Assembly (NCBI GenBank): GCA_033782935.1
Contig: JAWQEG010003719.1
Span: 20,893 to 84,892 of the forward strand
Reading direction: 5' to 3'
DNA: 64,000 nt
From: Petrolisthes cinctipes
Lineage: Eukaryota > Arthropoda > Malacostraca > Decapoda > Porcellanidae
The notes under the pieces are model-generated. The model saw only the letters and a list, made by a program, of their open reading frames with translations, searched no databases and was not told the origin of the DNA. A program made the position numbers and the translations under genes. The stretch's first letter is position 1. Each line of letters begins with the position of its first letter. Shown here in pieces: positions 23,081 to 37,800 of this stretch.

Positions 23081-26000
23081 TGACAAGCTTAATATACACT
23101 TTATAATGTGCATAACTCAGTAAAGTTAAACTATTTATGGATACAGGCCTAATAACACTATATTTACCATTGTTATTGTTGTGTGGAGAATCGTTTGACA
23201 ACTTGGACCAATAGCAGAACGACACTCTGCCGGACAGTGTTACCACATCTTTATTCTCCACGACTGACACGAGTCCACACTCCAGAGTGGCATATTTTTT
23301 ACATTCTTCCCCCTGGACTCCGGGTTGATAATTTCCTAAATAAAGAAAAGAATGTGCTAGCAGAATTATTTCATGCAGAATGAATAGTAGAAATTAGGAA
23401 ATAAACTTTTTATGAGAGCATTATTTACAGTATTAGGGGAATGAGCTAACCGCATGATATGACTAATAATAATTAAATTCGGATAGGGATGGGTAAGGTA
23501 GAAGTGGAATGCATGCAATACATTTGCATTGCTTGCTTTTGTTTCCACTATCGGTAGTTAAGATGTGTACTGTACAAATAATGTAAGGCACACGTCCTTC
23601 TCGCATTATTTTTAGCTCACCCCGGCTTCATTGTGATACTGTACACTTAGTATTGGTATCACTGTCAGGTTGTGTTGTTGGCAGCCCTCGTACAATCATC
23701 CCGATATTGTTGTACAATCATCCCTATATTGTTGTACATTACAATACCTTTTCACAAGGATTCTAGTACAGTACTATAATAATACTAGAAACTTTTCTTT
23801 TCATGAAAGTTTTGAATGTTCCGATACATTTAATTTTATCCTTTATCTGTGGATCTACATTAATTTGAATTAATAAATATTATAATCTATGCAACCGTCT
23901 GATACTTGCAGATAAAATTATTAACATTATACTATCATCAGAAAATGCTACATCACCCCTTTTCTTTGAATAATGAAATCAGAAATAACAGACGAGTAAG
24001 GATAGAATGCCCCCCGGTGAAATGGTCACACTCACATTAATATTTTCATGGCTTTTCAGCTTCACATTACTACTTCTTGCACTTATTAAAAGTCCCTTAA
24101 TTTATCCTTGGTGAAAGAAGCAATTCTAAGAACTGTCACATCATAACCAGGTTGCCATTCCTAATCTGATTATACTTATTTTACTATTGTACTATACTTC
24201 TTTGACCCAAATTTTTCATCTACACCTTTTTAGTGTCATCCATGCATGGTCTCCACATGCCATTCCATCTCAGAACACTTCTCTCAACTCTTTAATCAGA
24301 TGGTTTAATTATTCAAACTAAATTTTTCACAAGTTTCAGTACTTATTGTCAATTCTTTAGATTTAACACACACTTGCTGTCCTCTACATTCACACTGACT
24401 ATTTCAACCTTTCATTTTTCCAGAAATATGTGTATACTGTATATATATGATTATTCTCAGTACAGTACTGTATATTTCAACCCTACCTACTTTGGCTTAC
24501 CGTGCCTGAAAAAAGCATTTCAAGTAGGTACAGTAATAATATAAGAAAATGCAGAATCTCTTTATTAAAAATATTATCACCATTTATCAATAAATTAAAA
24601 TATAAAATCTGACACAAGCTTTACTAGCATTATAACAACAGTGAGCACCTTCTTAGAAACTACACAATAAATGCTTTAACACTATGTTTCAATAGACTTT
24701 TCCATACAGTACTTGTTTTCATATGAAAAATGCTGTTTAACTTTCAACAGAATTTGCATGCCACTATTTAAATCTTACCACTGGTATTCAAATAATTAAA
24801 AGATAAAAATTATACTTTAATACCACTTTCTAAAGTCCTTTTACTCCTACAGTATATACCTTGGCCAAGAAAGCTAAGCATAAAATTAAATTTGACAGCA
24901 CCGAGGCATTTTGATAGTGGGGTTCAAAACAGCTGTACAGTACCTTCTTACCAAATAAAATTTATGTCTAGCCAGTTGCCAAGACTTAGCTTTCACATCA
25001 TGCTCCTAGCTGGTGGGGGTGTACTGAAAGTTTGTATAATGCTAGGAAAATACTGCATAGCAAGGTATAATTAGTTAAATGAGTTCATAGTTCCCTTTGC
25101 AAAATGACAGGAATTTTCTGAAAAGCAATGTACTGTATAATTAGTTCGGAGTTCAGAGTTTCTTTTTATGGCCTTAACCTTAGAAGCAGTTTAAATATTT
25201 TACTTGCTGATCTAATGAAAATACTGTATATGAGGAAATTATCCCACTCAGAAACTGGACCCAATATAATCTATCACTCTTGCTGAGCTGGAGTTCAATA
25301 CCGAAGTGTGGTAATCTGCTTATACTTATTCATACATGCTAAATGCTGTTTAAATTCCACCCTAATCTGTTTCTTTAATGAAGTACCTTTGACAGGCCTC
25401 AAACTCACACCATGCTGAGTACCACATATGCTTTTCATTACTGTAATTAAGATTTTGGAAACTGCTAATGTACACATTATCATGAAAATTCTCTCAATTC
25501 TGCAAGATGAGTTTGTCAAGTTATACACACTGAATAATATACATCTTGTGAACCACCAGTGAAATGAAATTCGGAGGAACAAACCTGCCTTCTGCTGAGG
25601 ACATGTTCACAAACATACTGTACTACTTCTCTCTACCATCAGCATATTGTGTCACCTTTTGGCCCAGTACACTACCAGATGAAGCAGCACATTCTTTTAA
25701 TATTGTCTGGTAGTTCCTGATCAATCATATCTATAAGCAATTAATCTACGATATACAGTTTCAGTACAATGATCCAGTACAAGATACCAGAGAGTGGCAT
25801 GAAAAAAATTATGTACACCTGTACCACTGAATCTCAATTAGCTTCCTGGATTGTTTTGAATTTTTTTTTACCAGAGATCCCCTATTCAGGTTAGGAGTAG
25901 AAGGCAGCATAGCCAGTTTGTCTTGGACACTTCCCTACTGCTTACAACAAATACTCTCCCCCGCAGAATAAAAAAAAATAGCATTTTTATTCCTACAACA

Positions 26001-29000
26001 CTCTTCCAATTTCAAACAGCACATACTTTATGCCTTAGATAAAGATTGTAGATAATCAATCTAATATGAAGAGGAATACATGGAGGATGTTTTCTACTGA
26101 TTATTTATGTTTAAAGTTTGATAAGTTTGATAAAAGAAAGCAAAATAAATTTTTCCTAAAAAAAGTCACTACAAATAATTGTGTTCATTTTCTGCAGTTA
26201 CCTCTCACACTATAATATTTCACTCGCACATATTCCTTGAAACTAATGCAATCTTCAACACTACTTGCAATAAAGCAAAAATACTATCTACAAAAACAAG
26301 AACAAAGCAAATATGGTACAGTATATGAAAGATTTGTGTGTTTTGTAGCAAAAACAGTATTTTGTTTTATGGATTTATCTATGATCTTTATAATACTCAA
26401 GTTATTGTTAAATATAATAGAGCACTAAGCAAAGGGATGAACTGGGGAATTTCAAAGGGGAAATGTTACCACCCAGTCAGTAATGTCTTTGCATACATTT
26501 TGGTTCAATATCTCAACAGTTAATAGAGAATGTCTGATAACTTCTCAACCATGTATAGTATACAGTAGTGTAATCTTCATTGTCATCCAACACTTTAGTA
26601 TTCACACAAACATCTTTCAAACACTGCAGTTACAATGGTCACTACACAATTTAGATACAAAAATTATCAGAGTTTAGTTACTATAAAGTTGAATTCTTTT
26701 TATACTCATGTTGATACATAGACTATGAATTATTGTCAACATGGCCAACTATAACCTACGGTACAATGAAAATCTGAACTTCACTGACACATGCATGCTC
26801 ATTTTAGGTAATTACAATAAATGGAATGTTATTTTGAGACCAATCAATCTTCTCTTCCTACTTCCAACTTCCTCCATGATTTTACAGTATGAGTACAAAA
26901 ACACTATTCAAGGAAGATTGAAATGTTAACAAGTAAGGCTCCTCCATGAAAGATGTTTTATTTTTTATGAACTCAGGGTAGTAACATAGCATACAGAGAG
27001 TTTCATATTTACAAGTACCAATTCTCTATCATTCATATAATTATTTCTTTGGCATGATTTTACCTCCTGTATTCCTATGCATAAACTATTATCACAATTA
27101 TCTGGAACACTTGGTAAGGAAAGAAGCCTGACAAACAATGCTTGATAAATTTTAAAGTGTCTTAAAAAATTCTCATTATCTGAAATGACTGACATAAGAC
27201 TCCATGCATTTGTTCAACACTTCCATTCATGATGTTCATTATGATGCATGTACAGAGATACTGCATAATTTTTTTTTCTGCCAAGTGTAAACAGATACCA
27301 ATGTTATAATAAGCCATTAACGCTATAATTACAGTAGAGGTGCCCAAGATCATAAATTTACAACTAATCACACTTGAGCTAAAAATGCAAAACGTTTCTA
27401 CAGTAGTTAGAGCATCCTGCAGCTTGATCTACGTTATTCTGATCTATGCAATTTCTTTACCATCCAGACTGATCCCATTTCCATTTTTTCAAGACGTGAA
27501 GAATATTTTCTTTTCTAGCACTCTGTTAACTTGCACATTTATATCAACTGTATTAAATATATCTTCCTAAAATAGAAACTGCAATACATAAATTGCAGAA
27601 GATACTGACTATACTTTCCTTTCACTTGGCTTATAAATTCATAAGTACAGACATGTCCAACAGATGACATGTCTATGGTATGGCAGTTTTAGGAAATTAT
27701 GAACCTGTTTACTTCAAGAACATCATTATTATAAATAGGCACAATATGATAAAAATTATGTAACATACTACATACTTTAGTTATAGTAAAAGCATATGTT
27801 ATGTGAAAGGACTAATATAGATTACAGTACAATATTAATGCAACTGTACTTTGAAATCATCCATATATACCAAACTTAAGATATAGTAAAGGCATTTACT
27901 GGTAGGCTACAAGTACATATGCAACTAGGCTACTGTTCAACTAATTAATGTTATCAACTTCATATAATACAGTACAGTATGTATGTGTAAATATTATACT
28001 GCTAGAGGCCAGAGCCCTTGTTCCAATACACACATTTATGTCTCTTTTCTTACCATGCCATTCCCCTCCTCCTCCACCTTCACTATAATTTTAAAATCCC
28101 ATCTCTCTAAGGGACCTGTGATGCAGACGGCAAACTCGGAGTTAATGAATCCTCCAAACTAAGCCAGGCAATGAACAACCTACAGTATTGGTATAGGCTA
28201 TACAGAAGCAATGTGTTTCTTGGTGTGGAGCAGAGGAATCGTCGACAACCACTTTTTCTCCGACAGCAACACAGGCACCTTTTTAACTGCCATACCCAAC
28301 TTTTTAAAGCCTAATTACACAATATCCAACACCCACCTCAGTTATCAACCTTTCTTCAATAGTTATTAACAGGCACTCTACACGAAATTCATTTTTATTA
28401 CAGAATTTTTTTTTCATTACTGTAGAGTACTTTTAAACTCAAATTGTGACCTTCTAGCAATGTTCAAGTTTCATGACCAAAAGTTTAAGTCAAAATCAAT
28501 AGCAATATAAATAGAATAGAAAAAAAAAAATGCCATTTGATGATGAATATTTACTGACATACAGTATGCTGCTTTGCCTTTTAACTGAAATGTCTGTTTG
28601 AACTCCACCTGAGGTAAACCATATACAGAAGGTCATGTAGCTCAGGTTACTAGAGGGTGTTACTTCTACCTATCTGCTTTATGTGCAATTATAAGCCTCA
28701 ATATTATACAACCTAGGTCAAGGTGAGAATGCTACCCATGCCAATTTCATCTGGAGCAGAAGCAAAGAAAATAATGATGTCAATAAGGGTTTCTATAATG
28801 GAGCTTTAATCAACACAATCCAAATAATTCTTAATCTTCGTAATTGTCACATACACATTCCTATCAATTGTTACATCTACTTTTAAAGGAATGTCACTGA
28901 CATAAGTTTTGATACACAGAGGGGTGACTTCCACGGTTCACTGACCATTGTTTTCATGTACTGTACTCTTATGATATACTATACTGTAAAATTACTGCTT

Positions 29001-31160
29001 TGATTAGTGTGTGACTATTAACTGGAAATGGGAAGCTGTTTCTTAGCTTTCTTTATGGAAATTATGTACAACTCACTGCTAAACGAAACCTGGTAAATGT
29101 TTATATAAATATGTCACCCCTTCTGTATGTGCATTGTATCAAAACTATTGGCTGTGACTGTAACTACCACATCACCACTTTGCTAAGTATGATTGGATAT
29201 GCATAAGTTGTAAAAATCTTAAAGCCATTATCCATATAATTAATTAAGAGGTGGAGTGGCCTGACACTGAGCTACTTTAGCTTGATCATTTAAGGGAGGG
29301 CAGCCAATCTATTTTCAGCAGTGGCATGGCATTAGAAAAAATCTTCTTACCCAGCGTACAGGCCCCAATCAGATGTTCTAACTCACTATACCACCCAAAT
29401 ATCAACCTATGAAAAACTGTAATTTGGCCAATACATAACACAAACCATTTTGATATAAAAAATCATTAAGTAAGCATGCAGTATATAATAGATCAACCCT
29501 GATATTTACATTCAGGAAAGTTCTGAATAAGATATAAAGGTAAAATTATCATTAACACCTTCCAATATCTTTGATGGATTATGAATAATATCCCAAATGG
29601 AAATCGCACAGCCATTACTGACCAATGCGTTATTCAAAACAACATGAAACAAAACCTAACGTTAGTTGATATGCGTCCAATTTCAATATACAGTACTGTA
29701 TGTTAAAATGAAATTAACTATTATGGTTCAGTACTAGTACTTTCTCATCATCAAACAGGAATCTAAGCTGTATTTACAATACTGTAATACCTGTATATCT
29801 GAATAATATATGCAATTTTCTTAATTTACCATTATATGTTGGATTGTGATATCCTCATTCTATAGCCATGGCCAACCTCCTGAACACTGAATGAGGCATA
29901 AAGATATACTATACTGTAAGTGAGTTAGGCACAATCTAACTCTCCAACTCAGAAACCAAGCTATCATAAGAAAACCCAGACATTGGCGAGATATTACATA
30001 TAGCTGGTAAAAAGAAGTGGATAACACACTGACAGTTTGAGAGGTTCGTATGATGTGATCAGGAGAATGTGTTAACCTAAATTGTAAAAATCCAGTCAGT
30101 GAATTTTCTTGAATGAAACCAGCTGGTATAGGCTAGGCATGACTATGTTTTATAGCTAAGGATGACCTAACACTTCTAATGTGGAAGAGGGATAGAATTG
30201 TAACCAGCAACGTAAAGTCTGGGAGAGAAAGAGGAGTCCAGGCAGTTTTTAGTCTCTTATTACATGCCAGCAAAACTTCCCTGAACAGTATGTCTATATA
30301 ATATGAGGCTTCATATCTATTAGCGGGAAACCATTTCTTGTGGCTATTTGTGCACTAGACCTATACTGTACATACACCTAACTGGGTAACAAAACATTAA
30401 TAAAGAATATAGTTTAACAGCATTATTGAGATATGAAAATGAATGAAATTTCCCCCTATTATTAAGCTACACTTCATTTACTCATATAAGGTTAAAATAA
30501 TCGGAGATCCTAAGCCCACACCAGAATAATATCAGAGTTACAGTTTTTCAACTGCCTACTGACCTGGGCAACCTGATAGTAAAGTGGTTAATAGACTGAG
30601 TTTTTATATCAAGACCTCAGATTTTATTCCTAGAAAACTCACGATGAAAGACATAAATTTTTTCTCAAAGTCTCTGGTGAACTAGTAGTAGTACTGTGCA
30701 TACTCAGATGTATAAGAAGAGTAAACTCATATTCTGCAAGAAGAATTATAGAATCTTAACACATGCATAAGCAGACACTTCACCACGTCTCTTTTCAATC
30801 CACACCTTCATAGCTTGCTATAAGCCAATGGTTGGAAGGATTTAATGGATGTAACAAACCCTTGTGGAGGAATCTAGTCATCCAAGAAACTAGAAAAGGA
30901 CTGGCAGTTTTTGTCTAAATTGTAGCCTTATAGGTCCATGTCATGTGGCAAAATACTATTTCTTAGTTGGCAAATATACACTAACCAACTTTCCAGAAGA
31001 GAATGCATGAACTTTATTTCATAATATCATGGTACATTATTGAGCAAGCAGACTGCTAGTAAATTCAATATGAACCATTCTGCCAGGCACTTACTTTCTT
31101 TCTCCAACGTTCCTTGGTTATGCAACACAAGATAATTAGGATAAACCAAGCAATGGGAAG
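23081..31160. other. 8-kb AT-rich interval between TMEM258 and GOLGA2
   Basis: No frame over about 95 codons, no splice-bounded conserved peptide and no tRNA. It is rich in TACTGTA/TACAGTA words and may include the GOLGA2 3'UTR if the intron donor overlapping the stop codon is used. Only the MITE at 28107..28297 is classifiable. Confidence 0.55.
28107..28297. mobile_element. Fold-back MITE of the same family, diverged
   Basis: Arms ACCTGTGATGCAGACGG and the inverse of CCGACAGCAACACAGGC; core GAATCCTCCAAAC / GAGGAATCGTC. Right tip ...CCTTTTTAA. Confidence 0.55.
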
Positions 31161-31415
31161 TACTGTCGTCAGCAAAAGTCATGTTGCTTCACTTTAGCGT
31201 TTCTTGAAGGATAACATAAAGGATAATCATCAAACCAATGCATTCACCATACAGAATTACAATATCCAGGGGACAAATTAGTAAACTACTCTATGTTTTC
31301 ATTTTACGAGCCTGTGAAGTTTATATTTCATTTTACGAGCTCGTGAAGCATATATTTCCATACTGTACTTCATGACTTGGCATATGTGGCGACACGACTT
31401 TTGCCGACAACTGAA
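31161..31415. mobile_element. Mariner-like MITE downstream of GOLGA2
   Basis: TACTGTCGTCAGCAAAAGTC at the left and the inverse of ACTTTTGCCGACAACTGAA at the right. It contains a tandem TTCATTTTACGAGC(C/T)(C/T)GTGAAG pair at about 31299..31347. A related half-copy lies at 2121..2222 (GCAAAAGTGTTGTCGCCTCA...). Confidence 0.65.
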
Positions 31416-31490
31416 CATACCAACACATACCATGGAGTGTGTCACACCCAAAGGGAACCATATATATATATATATTTGATGCCACTCACC

Positions 31491-31837
31491 TCACACGGTT
31501 ATGAGCTTCCCTGAACAGAGGGGACACGGGTGGAACTTTTGTAGGCCACTGTGCTCCACCTGACTGCTGGCTTCCATTTCATTCAGTAGATCCAAGATCC
31601 TCTGAACTGTAGGACTCTTGGTACCTCCTCCTTTAACTCCCTCTCCACCTTCCACCACTTCCTTCTGTTGTTGATGTTCATGATGGTGGTGATTGTGACT
31701 GTTGGTAGTGTCTGTGGCGCCTCCAGTCATTCCACCACAAGCAGTAGAATCTTTTTCTTTACCTTCATCAGATTCCTCCGTTTCCTCCTCTGTGTCCTTT
31801 TGGCTCTCTTCCCCTTCTGTCTCTGAACTGCCATTCT
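31491..31837 (-). CDS. GOLGA2: GOLGA2 last coding exon with C-terminal GRASP-binding tail
   Basis: Residues 1138-1252 and stop TGA. Acidic stretch ([18 protein letters not shown]), a His-rich run ([12 protein letters not shown]), the conserved [14 protein letters not shown] helix (vertebrate NPTAQQIMQLLREM) and the tail [14 protein letters not shown]. The final hydrophobic residues correspond to the KITVI PDZ ligand for GRASP65; the CPLC directly before it differs from the vertebrate tail. A perfect donor, GAG/GTGAGT, overlaps the end of the stop codon, so a 3'UTR intron is likely. Confidence 0.93.
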
Positions 31838-34800
31838 CTGTGTAGAGAAATTTAGTTGATAAAACTGCATGAGGATAGTTGATCTATTTGAACTAGATCT
31901 TGATACACACCCATTATATTTTTTCTTTACAACTACAGTATAAAAAGTATTTATCTGTCCTTAATTATCAATTGAGAAGCTGTTTCTCATAAACTACAAT
32001 TCTTCTAGTACCAGTAACATGAAAACTTGATTTACCATAGGAAGAAAAGTACTTGTGGGGAGGGGGAAGTTGAAAATTATTTGGCTTGAAAGGGGGAGTG
32101 TTTGTGTGTCTGACCAATTTCACTGGGTTTCTGTCCTTACTTTCTGTATTTTTGCTTCCCTTTTCTATCCCTGGCACTAGAGTCTCCCTACCCCTAGAAA
32201 TAAGGGAAATAGGGTAATGATGAAGATGAAGATGAGAAAGGGATTATGATGATATTTGATTTACCGGTATATGTCTCTTAATGACTCCTTTGAAAAAATA
32301 GAACCTAGAATCACCAAAGTCACTTTCTTAGCTTTGGTTAAATAAATAAAAAAGGTCACATTACTCACCCAGACCATTAGCCACAGTGACAGGACTTTGG
32401 ATAATTTTGGTCATCTTGCCCAGTCTCTCCCAGTCTGCATCTTTCTCCTGACCCAGCATTGCCATCAGATCCTGACCAAAGTAAATGAATAAATATTATA
32501 CGTGGTTTTGAAACTAGTCTAGATAAATTACAAATAAATCTAAGTATTGTAAACAGTACAACTGGAAGTCAATGTACTCTAGAAGTCTTCAGTAATACTG
32601 CATCCATTATTTAATTCTAATACAACAGAAAATCTCTTATCTATATATTAGAGGATCCCATATGTATTAAAGAATTCCACACCTGTAAGTTTGCTAGTTT
32701 ATCTTTCATCTCCTCCCGTTCATGCCTGAGACTGGCCAACTCTAACTCTCGCTCTCTGGCCTGCTGCTTCATCACCCCTCGCTGGAACTGGTAGATGGTG
32801 ATGTAGTCACCTGTTGAACACAAAATATACGAGTAACTATATTATAACAGTGGAGTCATAAAAACATTACCGCTACTAATATACAACATAAAGTACAGTA
32901 ATTAGTTATTCTGAACTTCGTATCAAGATCACAGTTGATACTGTTAAAGGTAGCTGTGACTGGTCAAAGCTTGTTACCAAGAAGTTAGAAGCTGCATATC
33001 CCCCAACCTCAGTTAAATTAGCCATTGATATTGATTGTGGACAATGATTGTGATTGTGGGAAAATGACTGTACTGACCAATTGTATCAGTTTCCAGTTGC
33101 AGCTGCTGAACAACATGCTCCAGCTGCTGCTTCTCATCACTCAGCACCGCCACCTGCTCCATGCTGCGGCTGAACCTCTTCTCCAAAGCATTGTGGGCTT
33201 CCTGCAGCTTCAACAACTGTTCCATCCCAGCTCCCTCATTCACACCTGTTGCTGCAAAAGACAATAGAAAGTGTAAGCTGAATAACTTTATGTCTCTTGT
33301 GTCAATAGATAATCATTTTCATAACCAACAAAATGTACAGTACTGAAGCTGCCCTTGTTTAAAAAAAAAAAAAAGCATTATCATTACCATTTGATTCAGG
33401 TGTGGTATTGGTTTGGTGGGACTCTGGTTTAGACTTGGCATTCTTGGCTCTTTCTTCCTCCAGCTGAGTAAGCAGATTGTTGCGCTCCTCCTCCAGCCGA
33501 CTCACAGATGCTGATAGTACTCCCACTTTACTCACCAAATCCATTTTCCCATCTTTATCTTCTTCTTTCCTCTCTGAGTGTATGCATAGAGAAAAATCAG
33601 ACGAGATAAACTATACTGTACTCAAGTATCTGTCAGTGGATAAACAGGATACACATATAAAACCATTAGAACACCACACCCAATATCAATCAACATCTCA
33701 TTGTCATGTTTTGAAGCTTACAATTTCTGACCAAAAGTACTTAGAATATGGGTGTCTGTCCTGTACTTGGCCACACTGCCATTGTATATTTACTGCACCT
33801 TGTCCAGAATCTTCCATTGGTAGGGTTGATGAGTCTGGTAATTGTAGATCATGGCTGGATATAATGTTCCTTAATTCTGTGTTCTGGCTGGTCAAGTTTT
33901 TAATGTCAGTCTGTATCAGGTAAGAAACATAGCATAACATAGTACAGTATACCACACAATAAAGACATAGGGTACATTATTCAAGTTTTGCATCTCAGTC
34001 TGCAGATGTAAGAAAAAATTATTGTAATGATACATCCAGCAAGAAACATACCATCATATAGCATATAGCACAAAACATATTTATCTATAAAGGTCAAACC
34101 ACCCAGCCAAGATGCTAGGATCTGTATACTCTTAGGATATATGCATATACTGTATAACATTATTAACTCACTTTAGATAACTTTAACTTTTGCTCCAACT
34201 CTTGCACTTGCTCAGCATAAGTGGCAATGTCTTGTGTGAGTGCCTGCACCACCCTGTTCTGATGCTCCTCCTGCTGATTCTGATTACGGGCCAAAAACAA
34301 CTGCTTTCCCAAAGAGTCGCTGTTCTCCTTCAACATCACAATCTCTCTCTCCTTTTCTAGCTGCTGTTGTCTGTGGTACACAAAGTACAATTATTATTGA
34401 CATTGGAATTAACAAGGGTTCTTATTTCAATCCACCACTTCCCTGTGCACTCAGCCCCCAGATATCTTTCTAGACTTACTGTATGAGATTCCTTACTAAA
34501 ATTTTAAGGAGTTATGGTCTTCTGTTAAATAGAAAACAATAATTACATTCCAGTGAACATATAATAATGCTTTATATTCTCCTTCATGAGGCATAGAATT
34601 TCCAATAGCCTTTAAAATTAATAAACTGTCTGACCTAAGAATGTTCATTCAGATAGATTCAAATATTACTTATGATGGATAATAATTGCATAACTAAATA
34701 CCTATTACAGTATATAACTGATCTTCAGTAAACTATCAAAGGCCAAAATCAATTGATGAAAAGCAAAGTAACATGCACAGTAACAGGTAAAAATAATACA

Positions 34801-37800
34801 GTAACAGGTAAAAATAATACAGTGATAACAAACCTTAAAGCAGCCAAAATTTCTTCCAGTTTCCCAATTTCCTGATTCAGACCTTTCTTTGTGTGTAATT
34901 CCTTTTCTAACTTCTCTGTCAATTCCAACTTCTTATTACTCTGTAACAGATATATAACAGTCAATAAACATAGGATTATGGCATGTAATCAGATCTATTT
35001 CAATGTATTCTAACTTTCTCAAAATATATTTCAACATACAACACTGGGTGCAACTTATGGTTTAACAGCCATGTGAAAATTTCATTACAAATTTTTAGGA
35101 AACAGAAGAACTAGAATTTATATCTAAAATTAAAGTGACCATGATAACAGTTATATTTTCGGAACTTTGTTCATGGCAGTTTCATTCAAAGGTGGTATAG
35201 GACATTTGTGTCTGACTTTACCACTGACACTTTATAAATCTACATTTTAGAGATGTATATCAACATTATCATCCTTTTTGGTCTCTACTAACCATAATGA
35301 TGAATCCACTCTGAAGTTCCTCCAACTGTTCCTTCAATTGCCGGTTTTGTGTGAGTGCCCGAGCAGCAGCCACTTTATCACTTTGCATCGCCTCTAGTAA
35401 CTTCCCTGTGTCCACTTCTTCTGTTTTGTTCCGCTCTAACTCCACCTCCATTTCCTCCACCTGTCTGGACAGCTGTTCCACCAGTCTAGACAACTGACTG
35501 TTGTCATTGGTCTATTAGAAAGGATTAAGCACTCTTATTATAGAATTTTTACTGGAAACATAATTACTGTAAATGATGAAAGTAATAAATAGTTACTGTA
35601 TGATGAGGATAGAAATTATATTGAAAAAGAAACATTTTCAATCTGATACAACATACTAAACACCTTAATCAGTTATATTGGGAATTAAAGTGTAAAATCT
35701 AATATAAAAATTGGTTACCATGGCTGCATTCTGTTCCTTGAGTTGCAGAGTGAGTTGCTGGAGGTCTGTGATGGTATTCTGGAGACTCTGCCTCTCTGCC
35801 TCCATCTCTGCCTGACTCATCACTTCTGCTCCTTCACCTTCACCCTCACCTGCTGCTGCTGCTGCTGCTGCTTCTGCTGCTTGTGCCAGACTTGCTTCTA
35901 AAGCCAAAGTAAGTTGAGCCTTTTCTTCTGTGAGCTTTGTTACCTGATGAAACACACAGAATACAATAAAATCAAGACTAACAGCATACAGAAAAGGTGG
36001 CATAACCTTCTAGCACCGAATCTCAGCCATATGTGCATGTCAGACAAGAGAAAGAAGGATATGCACTGGGAGTACTGTATATATTATTGCTGGACACCAA
36101 ATTTCAACTATACATATTGAGGAATAAAAGGTAGGTTTTTGCTGATGACATGGCAATTTATATTAGATACACAGCAGTATAGATATTCAATAAGTAGGGG
36201 GCAACATATCACACCATATCCTGTAAGCCTTGTAGCTGTGACACCAGTTGAGCAGTGTACTGTTGGTAATGTGCTGCTACTTGCTTGTTCTCTGTCTGTG
36301 TTTTAGTCAAAGCTGCCCGGGTCTCCTCAAGTTGCCTCTGTGTCTCTGCCTGTTGACTCTGTGCCTGTATCAGCTGAGTCTGTTTACTCTCATCTTGGTT
36401 TCCATCCCTCAGCTGGACAACAAAATGTTAGTGAGTAATGGGAAAATATTTAAGAGTACATGATGATACATGGGTTAGAAACTAAATAATCTTTTTAATT
36501 ATACACATTTCTTTAAAATCATATTGTGAATTATGGAGGTATGGGTACCAAGGCATTCAGGTGCTATTTTTGTCATGATTGTATAGAGCAGTAATTTCCG
36601 GGTATTCAGCCAAGCTCCAATAAACAAGTCAAACAAGTAAATGGTAAGGGGAAGAGGCATAAAAAGTTATCTAAATAGTACTGTAATAATGAAGACAGAT
36701 AATATAATATGGATCAACAACAGCCTTTACAAGTTATTCTTACCTGTTGTATATGAAGCTCTGCCATGGCCAATTGACTTTTGGTGTCAGTGAGTTGCGT
36801 TAACAATGAGTCGTACTCTTTAGTTTTGGCTCTCAGACGCTCAGACAACTCTGACACTGATGTCTTCAGGTCTTCACATTGCTTACTGCAATATGAAAAA
36901 ACAGTCAATCTTTACAAGCTATTAATGACTCATGAACTCAATCATCAAGCACCGGCACAAAGTTTCAATACATGGCAACATAAGGTTTTGGAACATGAAT
37001 AATTACTGGACTCAAGTGCTCACCTATTTTTGAAGCCTGTGGTCCTGGTGGTATCCAGTTCCTTGGTGAGTGTAGCCAGTGAGTCCCTAGCAGCCTGAAG
37101 TTGAGTGGTGGAGTCCCTGGCCTCAGCCTCAGCATTACTTGCCCGGTGTCTTGCTGCATCCAGCCGACCCTCCAGTTCAGTTACCTGCCCTGTAAAATGA
37201 ATAGAATTTTATTCAGGCACAAGTGGAAGTTCAGTTACCTGCCCTACATAATGTATAGGTTCAGTTTATGCATGTATGGGTGGAAGTTTAATTATCTGAG
37301 CTGCAGAACACAAATAATTCATGAAGAACTGTTGAGGCTGATGATTCCTTGTTAACAAACTGGAGGGCTACTGAGTCCTCCAAATTATGCCTGGAAAAGA
37401 AAGGCTACAAACCCATCCACCAAATTCCATAAAACTCTAACAACTTCAAGAAAATAAATTAGTCTTCTGTCTAATATCTTTATGAATTAAAAAAAACTAA
37501 CATGGAAAATACAGTATGTAGCTGCTCAACTGGAAACATGAAACAATTTTAATAATTCTGCTTTGTTGTCAAAACGTAACACCTTTCCCTGTACCAGTTT
37601 ACCCTACATACTGTACCTGCTTTCTGATTGAGTGAATGGGTGGCATGAGTGAGGGAGGACTGCAACTCTGACTTCTCTGCCACCAGAATACCAATAGTCT
37701 GAATGTGGACCTGCAGTTGCTCTCTCAGACTCTCAACTTCCCTCACTCCCCCACCAACCCCTGCTGGATAGAGCATGGCACGGGCGCCACTCAGCTCGGC

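Noticed and set aside
33477..33923. 148-codon plus-strand frame
   Set aside because: Antisense shadow over GOLGA2 exons 13 and 14 and the intron between them.
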